Shown piece after piece: positions 10,663 to 26,086 of a stretch of 64,000 nucleotides of DNA. The notes under the pieces are model-generated. The model was not told where the DNA came from. It ran no database searches and was given only the letters and a program-made list of their open reading frames with translations. This DNA comes from Plantago major (taxonomy: Eukaryota; Streptophyta; Magnoliopsida; Lamiales; Plantaginaceae): NCBI GenBank assembly GCA_026545765.1, contig CM048841.1, forward strand, positions 4,349,712-4,413,711, given 5' to 3'. Every line of letters starts with the position of its first letter. Position 1 is the first letter of the stretch. Both the position numbers and the translations under genes were made by a program.

Positions 10663-11637
10663 TTATTTCCCGCTCGAAGTCAAAATAGATTCCTTTTATT
10701 TTCCTACCTGAGGGCCGGGTTCCTTAAGTATTTAATTATATCCTAAAAAAACTTAGTGACCAACTATTGTAAGTCAAGCAACTACAACGATGACGATCGA
10801 GAAAGACTACATCAAAGAAATGTTTACGGGACACATTTTTTGTCAATCCAAGAATACAATACACCAGTTTCACCGCATAGGGCAAAACGCTAGCTAGGGG
10901 ATCGATAAAAAAAAGAGTAGAGTATATATGTTTTCTATGAGTTGCGACTATAACAGATAGAGAAGCTTATATATAGAATATTATTCGATTGCTGAATTAA
11001 TAATAAGGATTGAGTAGAAATATAGTATAAAACAGAAAGAAATTCTAAGACACTTAATTTTTCCGGTGGTTAATTGTGCTAAATATTAGTACTAGTAAAT
11101 ATCAAGTCTGGGCATACAAAATACTAGTAGTACTATTTAAAAGAGTAGAGTATAAAAGTGTATGTTTGACAATCGATTAAAATCAAGAAAATCAGATTAA
11201 AATAGATATTTTTATGTATTTTTAATCAGATTTTGGTGATTTTATAGGATATAAATGACTGAATTTCTTCTGCTTGCAACACGCTCGACTCTAGAGTGGG
11301 TAAAACTTGCACACTTTTCCAATCTCTGATAATTTAATATTATTTTAATAAATGAAGGCTTTATCCGATTAATTAACCTTAGTAATACCTGTGAATGTGA
11401 TGAGTGTCGTCTACTTTCGATTTTTTACATCTTACTTTGTTTGAGTTCTTCTTTTTAATTTAACCTAGCTATCGTTCTCGTTTAAATTATTGAATTAAAG
11501 CAACAAGATAATTAAATTCTTGATGGAATTTGACCTGTGGCTTACTTCGAATAGGATTATTTAAGATTATGCCAGCTGTATAATTGGTCTGGTTACTGTG
11601 GCAAACGACTTGGATTGGTATAGATTTTTGGCTAATA

Positions 11638-11894
11638 CTCCATCCGTCCCAATTTGAATTATCCATTTTGACTTTTCATGTTCAACGTTTTCAAACTTCG
11701 TATGCAAATAACTCATATATAATATTGCTAAAAACAATTAAAAATTCATATTATTAAAGATCACATGTTAAATTTTCATTATATATTTTTCAAAAATCCA
11801 TTAAAAATATAATATGTGAGTAAATCAAGTTAAAAGTTTGAAAACGTTGATCATGAAAAGTTAAAATGGATAATCCAATTTGAGACGGAAGGAG
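11638..11894. mobile_element. Stowaway (Tc1/mariner-type) MITE
   Basis: The left end CTCCATCCGTCCC follows a TA dinucleotide. The right end is its imperfect inverse (GAGACGGAAGGAG) followed by CA. The inverted repeats extend about 60 bp inward, from TTATCCATTTTGACTTTTC to GTTTTCAAAC, so the element can fold into a long hairpin. Only the left TA of the target duplication is intact. Confidence 0.8.
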
Positions 11895-12164
11895 CAGAAG
11901 ACATTTTTATGGACTTACAGTCATCAAAAAGTTTAAAGACGTCTTTACATCAAAAAGTTAGTAGTTGCGTAATTTGAACACCTACATAAATTTACTTGGG
12001 AAAACAGAGTAATTCCATTCCCAAAAGATTCCTAGTCCTTCTTGGTGCGGAGTAAGTCCATTTGATTTACTCCTTGTCTTCTGTATCTATCTTGAGTAAG
12101 CTAGAAAAATGCTACAAGTAGGCTATTTTCGAATTGAGAGAATTTTAATTGAAGTATAACTGAT

Positions 12165-12390
12165 GAATAGTAATTATATTTTAATTGAGTTGTGCAAATT
12201 TGTGTTTGGTATAAAATTAAAAATTTATAGGTGTTTTTTTGGTTTGTTATGTATGTTTTGAGTTAATTGAGTTATGTATCAATTATAAGATTGCAATGAC
12301 ATCTCAATTATAACGGGATGACCAAATACGAAAGACGAAAGTAAGTCCGACTCAATTAAAAGGGAACTTTAATTCTATCCCAAGCAGTAC
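12165..12390. mobile_element. hAT-like MITE, GTTGTTTGG type, copy 2 (degenerate)
   Basis: The block sharing GAGTTAATTGAGTTATG, ATCTCAATTATAACGGGAT and an end near ATTCTATCCCAAGCAG matches copy 1 at 10443-10662 in the same order and orientation. The left terminus is hard to place. Confidence 0.5.
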
Positions 12391-12895
12391 AATTGAAATT
12401 GTGGCAGCAGATTTCCTCTAGGACTCGTCTCTTGACTTGATTTGTAAATCCGTTAATATATATTTTTCTTCTTCTTTCTTTATTGACATCCACATCTTTA
12501 TGCTACCGTTAATATTTGGGCCTATTCTGTAATCTAGTTTATGATTAATTACGTGTGACTAGTTTTAATTGGATAGTTTTGAATGATCCGTTATATGAGT
12601 TAAATTCGTCACATTTTTAAATTTATTACAAACACATGAATTGTTCTAGCATGGAGGCAAACATCGGATACGCTCGATTGCATTTGCCATGTTGAGGACA
12701 TTTTCGGAATACTATACCTAAATCCAAATAGCGTTAGAAGACGATTTCTATCAGTTATGATATCAATTCATAAAACATTACTGATATAGTTAAGAATATT
12801 AGTTCGTCTCACGTTAATACACGTCTCTTATAAGACTTTGTGATAATAATAAGTTATTAGGAGTTATAATAACATTAAGGACTTGTTAAACGCAA

Positions 12896-14144
12896 AACAC
12901 ATTTTACTACACGCAAGACATTTTTTGAAAAATTACAAAAAAGATCAAAAGTTCAATCATTTGCAAATACGTACCAAAAAACTTAAAAATAATTACAAAC
13001 TTAAAAAAAAAAAAAGATCATCATCATTAAAAACTTAACCACTTGAGAAAATGGTTATAAATTGCAACTAATTGAGAAAATCTTCATTCTAAACACGTTT
13101 TGGGTTATAAATTGATCATCGTCAATTTTGAGAACATCTATTTGCAACTAATTGTTCATCATCAATTTTTCTCAATTTATAATTTGTCATTAGAAATCTT
13201 CATTATAAACACTATAACAGGAGACAATCTAATCATCGTCATTAAAAAAATCATACTAATGTATTATCGCATTTATTTTTTAATTTCCAGTCCGGCTGGA
13301 AATGTAGATTTACGGCCGATCAAATTTAAACGCATGGCAGTTTTTACTAAACGCAGACACTTTTCTAACATTTTGCAAATCTCACCAAAATTATAGTAAT
13401 TTATAAAACAACCCATTAACTTCAAAATAATACAATTTTATCAAAAAACATTTCAAATTTTGCATTTTAACTCCCTTCATACGTATTCCTCTTTGAATCT
13501 TCAAACGAACAAAATCGAAGAACACGAAGAAGCATCAAAGGAAGGTTATTTATTTTTTTTTTTTCTACTTTCCCCTTCGCAAACCCAAAACATAAGAGAA
13601 ATGTTAGAAACAAATTTAAAAAAAATCAAATCATACACGATAAAACAATAGAATTAATTACTATTAAAAAAATCGATTCAAAACAGCCCCTATTTGCCAC
13701 GCCACTATTCTAGTCAGCTTTGTAGCTGACCAAAACAGCGGCGCCTGATCAGCCTCAAGGCTGACCACAAGAGCGTTCTAGTAAGCCGTACGACTACCAA
13801 ACATTTTTTGACATTTTTGTGAAATCTTAGCAAATTTAAATATATGAACGTAATAAAATAATTACAAACAACTATAAATATCAAATTAAAACAATTCATA
13901 CCTCTTCAGATTCGCCATCGTTGCCATAGTCCGACCAATACTTGTACGACATGATTTTTTTTTTGTTCTCGTATTATATTGTAGTGTGTTTACGATTATA
14001 TAGTTTTGAAGATGTAAGGTATTATGGGATTTAGCGGAATACGATATAAATACGAGAGTAACTTTTATATTTATATTGCTTGAAGGACATCTTGCAATAT
14101 GTTAAAAACTATCATGCGTTTAGTAAAAACTGTCATGCGTTTAA
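12896..14144. mobile_element. Nested element with 30-bp inverted repeats
   Basis: A 30-bp motif starting TTAAACGCATGGCAG (13326-13355) is inverted at 14115-14144 with one mismatch. Weaker similarity continues inward for about 35 bp. A diverged third copy of the motif begins at 12896, suggesting one element nested in or fused to another. Between the repeats lie palindromic GTCAGC-type blocks (13716-13790) and a minus-strand mini-exon candidate (13902-13952). No target duplication or transposase was seen; a Mutator-like origin is possible. Confidence 0.55.
13902..13952 (-). other. Mini-exon candidate inside the inverted-repeat element
   Basis: On the minus strand an ATG at 13952 opens 17 codons beginning MSYKYWSDYGND and ends at GAAGAG followed directly by a GTATGA donor-like site. 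I do not recognise the peptide. It could be a captured exon or chance; no downstream exon was identified. Confidence 0.2.
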
Positions 14145-14455
14145 CATGTCACTTTTTTAACTATGTACGACTATTATCTATCTAAGCTGGAAAACCCCAA
14201 CCTCAGTTTCCATACACAAACAAAACGAAATATTAAAATAGTAATGCAATCATAGATCCATTCCCTGATGCAAGCCAAATCTCAAAAAGATACTAATATA
14301 CAAGCCAAAAAGCTTTGAAACATACTCCTCTTGCTTCTAGGCTTCTAGCAAATATCCTAGATATTTTCATAATTGAGCTACAAACTTACACAACCAAAAT
14401 CAACCATTTGCCGATTTACACATCTAACATGCCTACCATTGTCGCTTCTTTCTGT
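14145..14455. other. 3' flank of the cysteine desulfurase copy
   Basis: This is the short gap between the inverted-repeat element and the desulfurase stop codon. It is AT-rich and probably contains that gene's 3' UTR. Nothing else was recognised. Confidence 0.4.
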
Positions 14456-18894
<4,439 letters not shown>

Positions 18895-19222
18895 AGCGAT
18901 TGGGAGGTAAGTGATTGAGCTAGTGAGTAGAAATTAATACTAGTAGCTAGTATCATCGTCATGATTGCACCGATTGTGGAAAAGCTGGAATGGTTTCGAT
19001 TTTGTGTTGGGTGCTCTGCTTTTGAGGATCAAAGTTACAGAGACAGGACTGAATTCAATTTCCATCTCGAGCTGTGTACTGTCTCATGGTTATACGTGCA
19101 TGTTTCAGAATATCTATCTATCTACTCTATGTACTACTTAAAACCAAAGAGAATGATTAACTTTCAAAAAAACCTCGCAGATTTTGGAAAAAAAAAATGT
19201 TGGGGAATAAGACCGGGAGTTT
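18895..19222. other. Upstream region of the desulfurase copy
   Basis: This stretch lies between the desulfurase start codon and the tRNA 3' end. It would hold the minus-strand promoter of the desulfurase copy. No upstream exon encoding a plastid transit peptide in frame with exon 1 was recognised. Confidence 0.4.
19188..19198 (-). terminator. Pol III T-run terminator of tRNA-Trp
   Basis: On the minus strand a run of about nine T residues lies some 25 bp past the tRNA 3' end, the form of an RNA polymerase III terminator. Confidence 0.55.
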
Positions 19223-19294
19223 TGAACCCGACGTGAATCGAACACGCAACCTTCTGATCTGGAGTCAGACGCGCTACCATTGCGCCACGGATCC
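19223..19294 (-). tRNA. tRNA-Trp (CCA)
   Basis: A 72-nt tRNA reads leftward from GGATCCGTGGCGCAATGG to a 3' end GGGTTCA. The acceptor stem pairs GGATCCG with CGGGTTC, including G-U pairs. The anticodon CCA is at 19260-19262. The D-loop (CGCAATGGTAGCG) and the T-arm GTTCGATTC (B box) are intact. No intron is present and CCA is not encoded, as expected for a nuclear gene. It should serve cytosolic translation of UGG. Confidence 0.96.
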
Positions 19295-20012
19295 CCTTGT
19301 TCAAAACTAGTATAGTTAGACTATACTTATGTCGTAGTATTTGATAAGTACAACTACTCCAGTATTAATACTAATTCGGCTGAGACAAAAAGGCCAGTTT
19401 TGACTCCATGAACGAGGTAATTTGTCTACCAAGTGTGTGGTATTATGAAGTGAAACCTTATCGATATATGGATAAACCGTTGGTTTAATCAAGTTTAGAA
19501 ACAGATCAAACCGGTTATAACTTATAACTGCTAGACGGTTTGAGTGTTATTGGACACATTTACAGCTATAATTCCGGTTGTAACCAAAAACACAAAATTG
19601 GTTATGATTTTTTACCAAGCATTATCATGCCTACTAGCTACACTAGTAATAATTGTTTCCCCAATTCTAATATCCAAATTGTTGATGTCTCGGACAAAAT
19701 TATGTAGCCGTGTACCATTTTAATGCAGAAGAAAATTAAGCATTTCACTATGGAACCAAGAGAATGCAGATACAAATTCAAATCTTACAATTAGATATAG
19801 CTTAGGGCAAGGGCTGACTCCAGCTCAAAAGGTAAAACTGGAAATTTTCCAATTTCCATAACAATATGATCTTTCCCACGAAACCAGCTAGGGAGTTTAT
19901 TTGGTCCGTAAACACAAAATCACAAAAAAAGAACGGAAAACGTACAAATATCCCTTCACAATTATTTTTATTTCGTCAACGTCCAAAACACAGAGAGAAG
20001 ATGCTATGTTGA
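19295..20012. other. Intergenic, tRNA-Trp to ATP synthase gamma
   Basis: No gene was seen. The left part lies 5' of the tRNA and the right part is the likely 3' UTR of the ATP synthase gamma gene. Confidence 0.45.
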
Positions 20013-23000
20013 TCAACCCTCCAATGCAGATGCTCCAGATATAATCTCTATCAGTTCAGTAGTGATGGATGCTTGACGGGTTCTGATAATATCAAAGAAC
20101 AAGCAGAATAACATTAGGACATGCAGGACTTAATTAATACTAGCTGGATAACCAATGAAGTCAAGAGAGGGAGAATATTAGATTAACACTAGGCCCTCAC
20201 AAATTTCGGCCTTTTCAGGTCTCTAAAATTATTCACTAATAGATGTTTTTACACTAATATGCACCCTTCATCTAAGGAATCATACATTCCAACCGAACTT
20301 GATAAATTGCTAAATTTTGCCCGTGATAGCCATAGAGGGCCACAAAGGAATATTTCACAGCTAAAAAAGTAATGCGTGCTAAATCTGACAATGCAAAACT
20401 TGAGAACGCCAGACAGTCAAAATAGCAAAGAACATTAAAAGTAAGGATGACTCCAAATTTGAATAAGCACAAGTTATCAATTCATGATCGGAGTGACGTG
20501 TGGACAGACTTGTAAACAGGTAGGAACCCGCAGACCCACCTTCACCCGCTAGAACCGGGACAATTTAATTAAGTGAGCGCCGGTCGGGTAAGACCATGTA
20601 CCCGCTCTGGACCAATACCAACATAAACCCACACCCCATAAGCAACCTGTTGCATGACCCCCTTATTTTTTTTCCCTCAATATTCTGTATGACAACTAAT
20701 TCCACATAACACACTGAGTCACTGACTGTATAGCCACTCCACTCTATTCAATCATCAAACTACATTAACTCTGATTTCTGATTTACTAAAGCACTATACA
20801 CAATAATCAACTTCAACGGGCATTAAAACGAAAAGGGAACAAATGCCTAAATAATGTTTGCGACTTCAGGTCAAACACTCTGGCGTAGAAATAATGTGCA
20901 ACAAACAAGCATTTCAGTAAGTAGGTGGGCATGTTCACCCACATGCAGCCTGCTAAAAGACCGCAGGTACGGGTGCTATACATCCATACGAATCAAGTTG
21001 CCTGCCTGTTGGGCACATGAGGGGGGGGGGGGGTCGGGTGCGGAGCGGGTAGTGCCCAATTACAAGAGTCTAATCCTCATAGTACAATTGTGTAGATCCA
21101 ATCATATGGAATATTTTCTCCTTGGCTATACACCAAGATGTCTACCATCTGATAATTCTCGCATATTCGGGTCGATGGTAGATTCAAAACCATTTTCCTA
21201 GAACTCTGCCTTATCACTAAAAGATTATGACAATGCATTGAACTGTGAACAGAGGTGATCTAGACTGGTTAAAATGAATCTGCTGTTTCCATTTAAAAAG
21301 ATGATCTAGAGTTCTAGACAAGTATTACCCAGACACACAATCAAAGTCTTATTTATAATTTTTGTTTGTATTCACGATGCATGAATATGAATACAAATGA
21401 CAGGCAAGAGTTAATGAAAATGAGAATTGCGGGGTACCTATTATAAAAGATTGTGAGACGGTCAAGCATTTCTCCTGCATTTTTGCTGGAGCTTTCCATA
21501 GCAGACATTCTAGCTCCCTGCTCACTACAGGCATTTTCCAACATTGCGTTGAACATTACCTGATAACACCGTGAAAGGTTGTCAAATTAGGGATACATAA
21601 TCCTTTTTTGCCAGGCATAGCATGGAGCTGGCCACAGCCACTACCCTTAAGGAGCACATAGGATATATACCAAAGACCATGATATTAAATCAACATGTAA
21701 TGTGAAACCTACACATGAAAACTGGAACTCGGATAGATTCTGGAGTATTTCTGACTTTGAGTCGCCACCTTCAATTTCGTATGAATCCAATTCTCCAAGT
21801 TTACCCCCAGCTTCAGATTCTCTTTCAACAATCTATAGCAGCATAGCATCAAATTAAGATTCTCGTTTATAGCACAAAACTAACAAAATAGATACATCAG
21901 GAAGATGCAGTCAATGACCTCCGGAGACAACACAGTTGACGTGGTTGGAGCAAATGATACGACTGATTCGAATTTGTTATAGACGATTCTCAATGCGTCG
22001 AACTCCACATTCTTCAAGATGTCATCTGCAAGCACCGCAACCTGACACAAAGCAATAGAACTCCAAATCAGATATATGGAAATACCTGCAGGAGAAGTGG
22101 AAAGGGAACTGATGGCAATCATATAGCTATTCAAACACAAGTAACTTTTTGTTATGATTTCAGTATTAACTGCCAAGCAGGAAACCCACTTTGGAGGCCA
22201 GGTTTTCAGTATAACATACGGAAAAAGGTCTTTCATTGCATTTATTACAAAAAAGTAAGCCGGAAGGACAACCTGAGTGTAGTTCAAAGGATTTTTCTGC
22301 AACTCGGTTACAGCGAGCTCTATGTTTTTCTTTGAGTCACGAATGAGCTGGGCCTTTGCCTTTTCTCCCACAATGACATACTTACACTCCTTATCAGGGC
22401 CTGTCAAAGTTAATGAACCAAATGCTTAAGAATAAGAGGAAGCAATAAGAACACAAACACACACATCTAAACAAGGCCATTGGCAAAGTGGCTATGCACC
22501 TGAATTCAGCTTGTAGAGAGCTCTGCTTATCTTCACAGAAGTTGAATTGATTCCACCGCAAAGACCTTTGTCTGCAGAGATAGTGACAATGACATTCTTC
22601 TTGACATCAACACCTGGTGAACGGAACAACAGCAGAGATGAGCAAAATGGAAATAAGAAACCACCAATAACTATCAATGACAAAACCTCCATAAAGGAGG
22701 AGCACAATGCATGAAACAATATCCAGAGCCATGTTGCCAAGCCAGAAATAACGCCTCAGGAAGAGACTACAGGAGGAATACACGCTTTATTGAACTACTT
22801 TACTGGCAAGTTATCATTTTGATGCAGTAGCACAAAAAACATCTTCCACCAAACAGATATGCAAACTTATGCTAAAGAAATGCATGCACACAAAAACCAG
22901 ACCCCTACCTCCCCAGAACCACGGATGTGATCTTTCCTTTTGTTCGGAAAATTCAAGTCTTGTGAGAGCTTGTTTATAAAATTTATGGGTGGCTGAGAAA

Positions 23001-25157
23001 TAAAGATTGTGGACTTCATATAATCCAGTGAAGAATATGCTTGATGCAAAGCCTTTAAGGTTGGTATAATGCCTTCTAACCACATACAGGAAATGCATGA
23101 CCTTAAAGTGCTTGCTGAGAAAGAAGACTTGAGCGATGAAAAATGGGAAATGGGTGAGAACAAGAGGTACTTCTGAATTAGTACATTAAGGTAACTATCA
23201 TCCTTTTCCATAGTTCAATCACTGGGCCTAAAACATAAAGCTTTCACAGGCCATCACCACTCCTGAATCCTGATTAACCAAAAAATGTTCAGTTTTGTAC
23301 TTTACTTAATATCTCCAACACTCCACAGTGCCTATCATAAGTGCTAAAATTTCCAGGTGTAGTCCCTTCCATTCTATACAGAGTCATTGGTTTAATTGTG
23401 ACCACAAGCAAACAATCAAAGATAACAATCAACTCACCACACTGCCTATTATATTTTATGTTCTGAAAGTTCCAGGAATTGTCCCTTCCCTTCCAAACAG
23501 TCATTGCCTCATTGGTTCCACGGTGAAATTGAGCAAACGATCAATAATAAAATGAACTATGATCCTAATGGCAATTGCTTTCCTCTTATGTCTTAACACA
23601 TGCAGGAACAGGACATATTGTATGCGGGTAACCAATGGATATGACTAAAAAGACATGCAAAGCCAAGAAAGCTTCAACCCTATAGAAAACACTTCATTTT
23701 AGTACACTATCAACAGGACGATCTAGAACTGTCACGAATGACTGACTAAATCAGTGATAAAATTTGGTCGACGCGTTACTGTTACTAGACATGATCATAC
23801 ACTGAAAATCATAACAAAACAAATGAAAACAGCTCCGAAGGATGGAGGACAGGATAGGAAAACAGATAAAAAGAGACACTTAGGATCAATATTAAGGTCA
23901 CTTGTACAGGACAGGAGTGGTCGTAAAATTATTGTGTCGTCACTTAATTTAGAACTTACTTGGCATGTCACCAAGAAGAGCAGTGAAGGGCTGCCACAAG
24001 CCACGTGAATTTTCAGCTTTAGTCTGAATAGCTCGGAGCTTTGAGGCTGCAACCATCTTCATAGCCTTTGTGATTTTCTGAATATTCTTAACACTCTTCA
24101 TACGATTGCGGACTGCAAGTTTGTATCATTATCATTAAATTTCTAAAAGGACAATAAAATGCACTAAAAACTCTACTGGGTTTAGAATTATAAATTTAAA
24201 AGGCAACACTACTAGAGAAAGAACATACCAATCTGAGTTGAAATAGAACGAACTCCCAGAACAGCCTGCTCACTGTCATTATAAGTTAACAAGCTCAGAA
24301 ATAAAGAAGCAAAAGGTTACATACATTTACTTCACGCTCAGCCACACATTTCATAAAACATTTACAGGACCAGTCAATCGAAAGCAATACCACTAGAACA
24401 AAACATAAACAAACAATTGGAGTCCCATTCTCAATTGACATAAAATCATAGCAGCATAATATTTGGTCATCAATAAATGTATAACACCCATCTCCAAGCA
24501 TACAATATAAGAAAGTAGTAACACATTTTCTCCCATTACAGGCCGTACTTCTGCTGAAAGCACTGTAGCTAATAGCTGTCACTATAAGCTAACAAGCTTA
24601 GAAATGGAGAAGCAAGAGAATGATATGCATTTACCTAATGCTCAGCCACAAATTGCATATAACATTTACAGAAACCAATACCAATTGAACGGAACTTAGA
24701 CAGACAATTGGACTCCCACTTCTTAATTAACATAAAGTCCTCGCACATTCGGTCATCAATACATGTATAACGCCCATTCTCCCAAGCATAAAATCAACAA
24801 ATAAGCGATAGTATAAGGTAGAAGTAACACATTTTCTCCTATAGTCCATGGCAGCTCATCCAAGGCTCACATATAAATTCAGATTTGTCCATCCACTAAC
24901 TATCCAGACCTAAAATCAACTTCTCGTTCAATCCGCAGAATTCGTAACACAGACATCAGATAACTAATCTGCCAAATCTCAAAATAAATAATAAGAATTC
25001 GATCATTTACTCAGACAAACGCGAAATCACAGATAATCAGAGAAGAAGAAAAGAGAGATAGATCGTACTCTGGTTGTACGGAGCGTAGAGGATTGATCGG
25101 AGAAAGGAGAGGGGCGGCAATCCGCCTCCCCTCACGCCTGAGAGCTACCATCGCCAT
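20013..25157 (-). CDS. ATPC: ATP synthase subunit gamma, mitochondrial
   Basis: This is the rotating central-stalk subunit of mitochondrial F1-ATPase, which couples proton flow to ATP synthesis. Nine exons give 320 aa with all phases consistent: 25069-25157, 24229-24272, 23960-24112, 22500-22613, 22273-22400, 21919-22041, 21713-21832, 21438-21559 and 20013-20082. The start [12 protein letters not shown] is an Arg-rich mitochondrial presequence. The mature part opens near VRSISTQ, followed by [18 protein letters not shown] (N-terminal helix), [29 protein letters not shown] and the C-terminal helix [18 protein letters not shown]. The final exon ends GASALEG. The chloroplast gamma subunit has a regulatory cysteine insert that is absent here, which supports the mitochondrial assignment. 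Intron 1 contains a 303-bp direct duplication. The gene looks intact. Confidence 0.96.
21019..21034. repeat. Poly-G run in ATP synthase gamma intron 8
   Basis: A G homopolymer of about 12 bases lies in the large intron between exons 8 and 9. It is a likely sequencing or assembly length-error point and has no visible coding effect. Confidence 0.6.
24273..24850 (-). repeat. 303-bp direct duplication in ATPC intron 1
   Basis: The block starting at the exon 2 acceptor (CTGTCATTATAAG at 24273) recurs at 24576 as CTGTCACTATAAG. A parallel series follows: AACAAGCT-AGAAAT, CTCAGCCACA, ACATTTACAG, GGTCATCAATA and ACACATTTTCTCC. The copies are clearly diverged. The duplication also copied the acceptor-like sequence. 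Confidence 0.85.
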
Positions 25158-26086
25158 TGTTGATCGGTGTAGATCGGAGAAGATTTGTTCAGGGTTTCTG
25201 TCAACTGTTGTGAGAGAGGGAGTGAGTAAATTTCATCTGGTTCTAACCTAGGTCACATAATATTCCTCGCTCAAAGGATCGAGACGCGAATTAGTAACTT
25301 TAAGGTTTCACTAATTCCAGAATTTAGATTTATATAATTCGTTGGAAAAATAAAGTGAGCAACATAGGCTATGTTTAAGTTTAACACTGGATTATCGGTT
25401 TGATGAACTTAAAAGTTCACTAAAACATCGGATTGTATCATATATGTATACATTAAAAAATAATATATAAAATATTTATTCATACGTCATAGTTATATTT
25501 AAGAACATTGATCATACATGTGCTTGATTTTAAGTTTTCATAATTTCAGGTATGCTCGTGATTGTCGAGCTTTTCATAATCGTGCTCGTGATTGGCTCGT
25601 TAAAATATTGAGTTGCTCGCGAGCAGCTCGATTTGCCTTTGCTCGTGAGCAAGCTCGCGTTGACCGATCTCGAGCTCGATTTGAGCGTTCACCAGGCTTT
25701 TTCTCGAGCAGCTCACGAGCGGCTTGATTCTCTAACACCCCTAGTTGTAAGAGAGATAAATGATTAAAAAAATGTGAAAATTATGATAAATATACAAGTC
25801 ATGTTTAGCAAAACTAGTTGACATGTTAGTTTGTAGATTATATGGTAGTCGGAAGCTGATAGGTTAATCGATCATGCTGGATGTACTTGATAGATTAATT
25901 AGATGATAAGGTAACTGATTTGTTAAATATAGTACATGAAAACAAATCGACTAGCTTATTTTTGTTATAACCTTTATGGACAAGCTTATCATCTCAACTA
26001 CGAAATAAACAATCACATAACAGGTTTTTTACGAAAATAAGCTTATCGAGCTGATACACTTGTACTAAACAAAGACATATAAGTAA
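25158..26086. other. Upstream of ATP synthase gamma; old repeat debris
   Basis: The first few hundred bases form the minus-strand promoter and 5' UTR of the ATP synthase gamma gene. From about 25540 to 25740 there is a run rich in GCTCG and CGAGC phrases (CTCGAGCTCGATTTGAGC). A similar phrase set appears near 41755-41820, so this is a dispersed repeat, probably a retroelement remnant. The open frame across it is not a gene. Confidence 0.45.

Larger units (their letters stand above)
9615..12895. other. Gene-free, MITE-rich interval
   Basis: No coding sequence can be supported; the only open frames are short and fall in repeats. Several MITE-like copies are listed separately (near 9867, 10189, 10443, 11638 and 12165). 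The rest is AT-rich sequence without visible structure. Confidence 0.55.

Noticed and set aside
25518-25727. Arg-rich 69-codon open frame
   Set aside because: The composition comes from GCTCG repeats in retroelement debris; there are no domains and no splice context.
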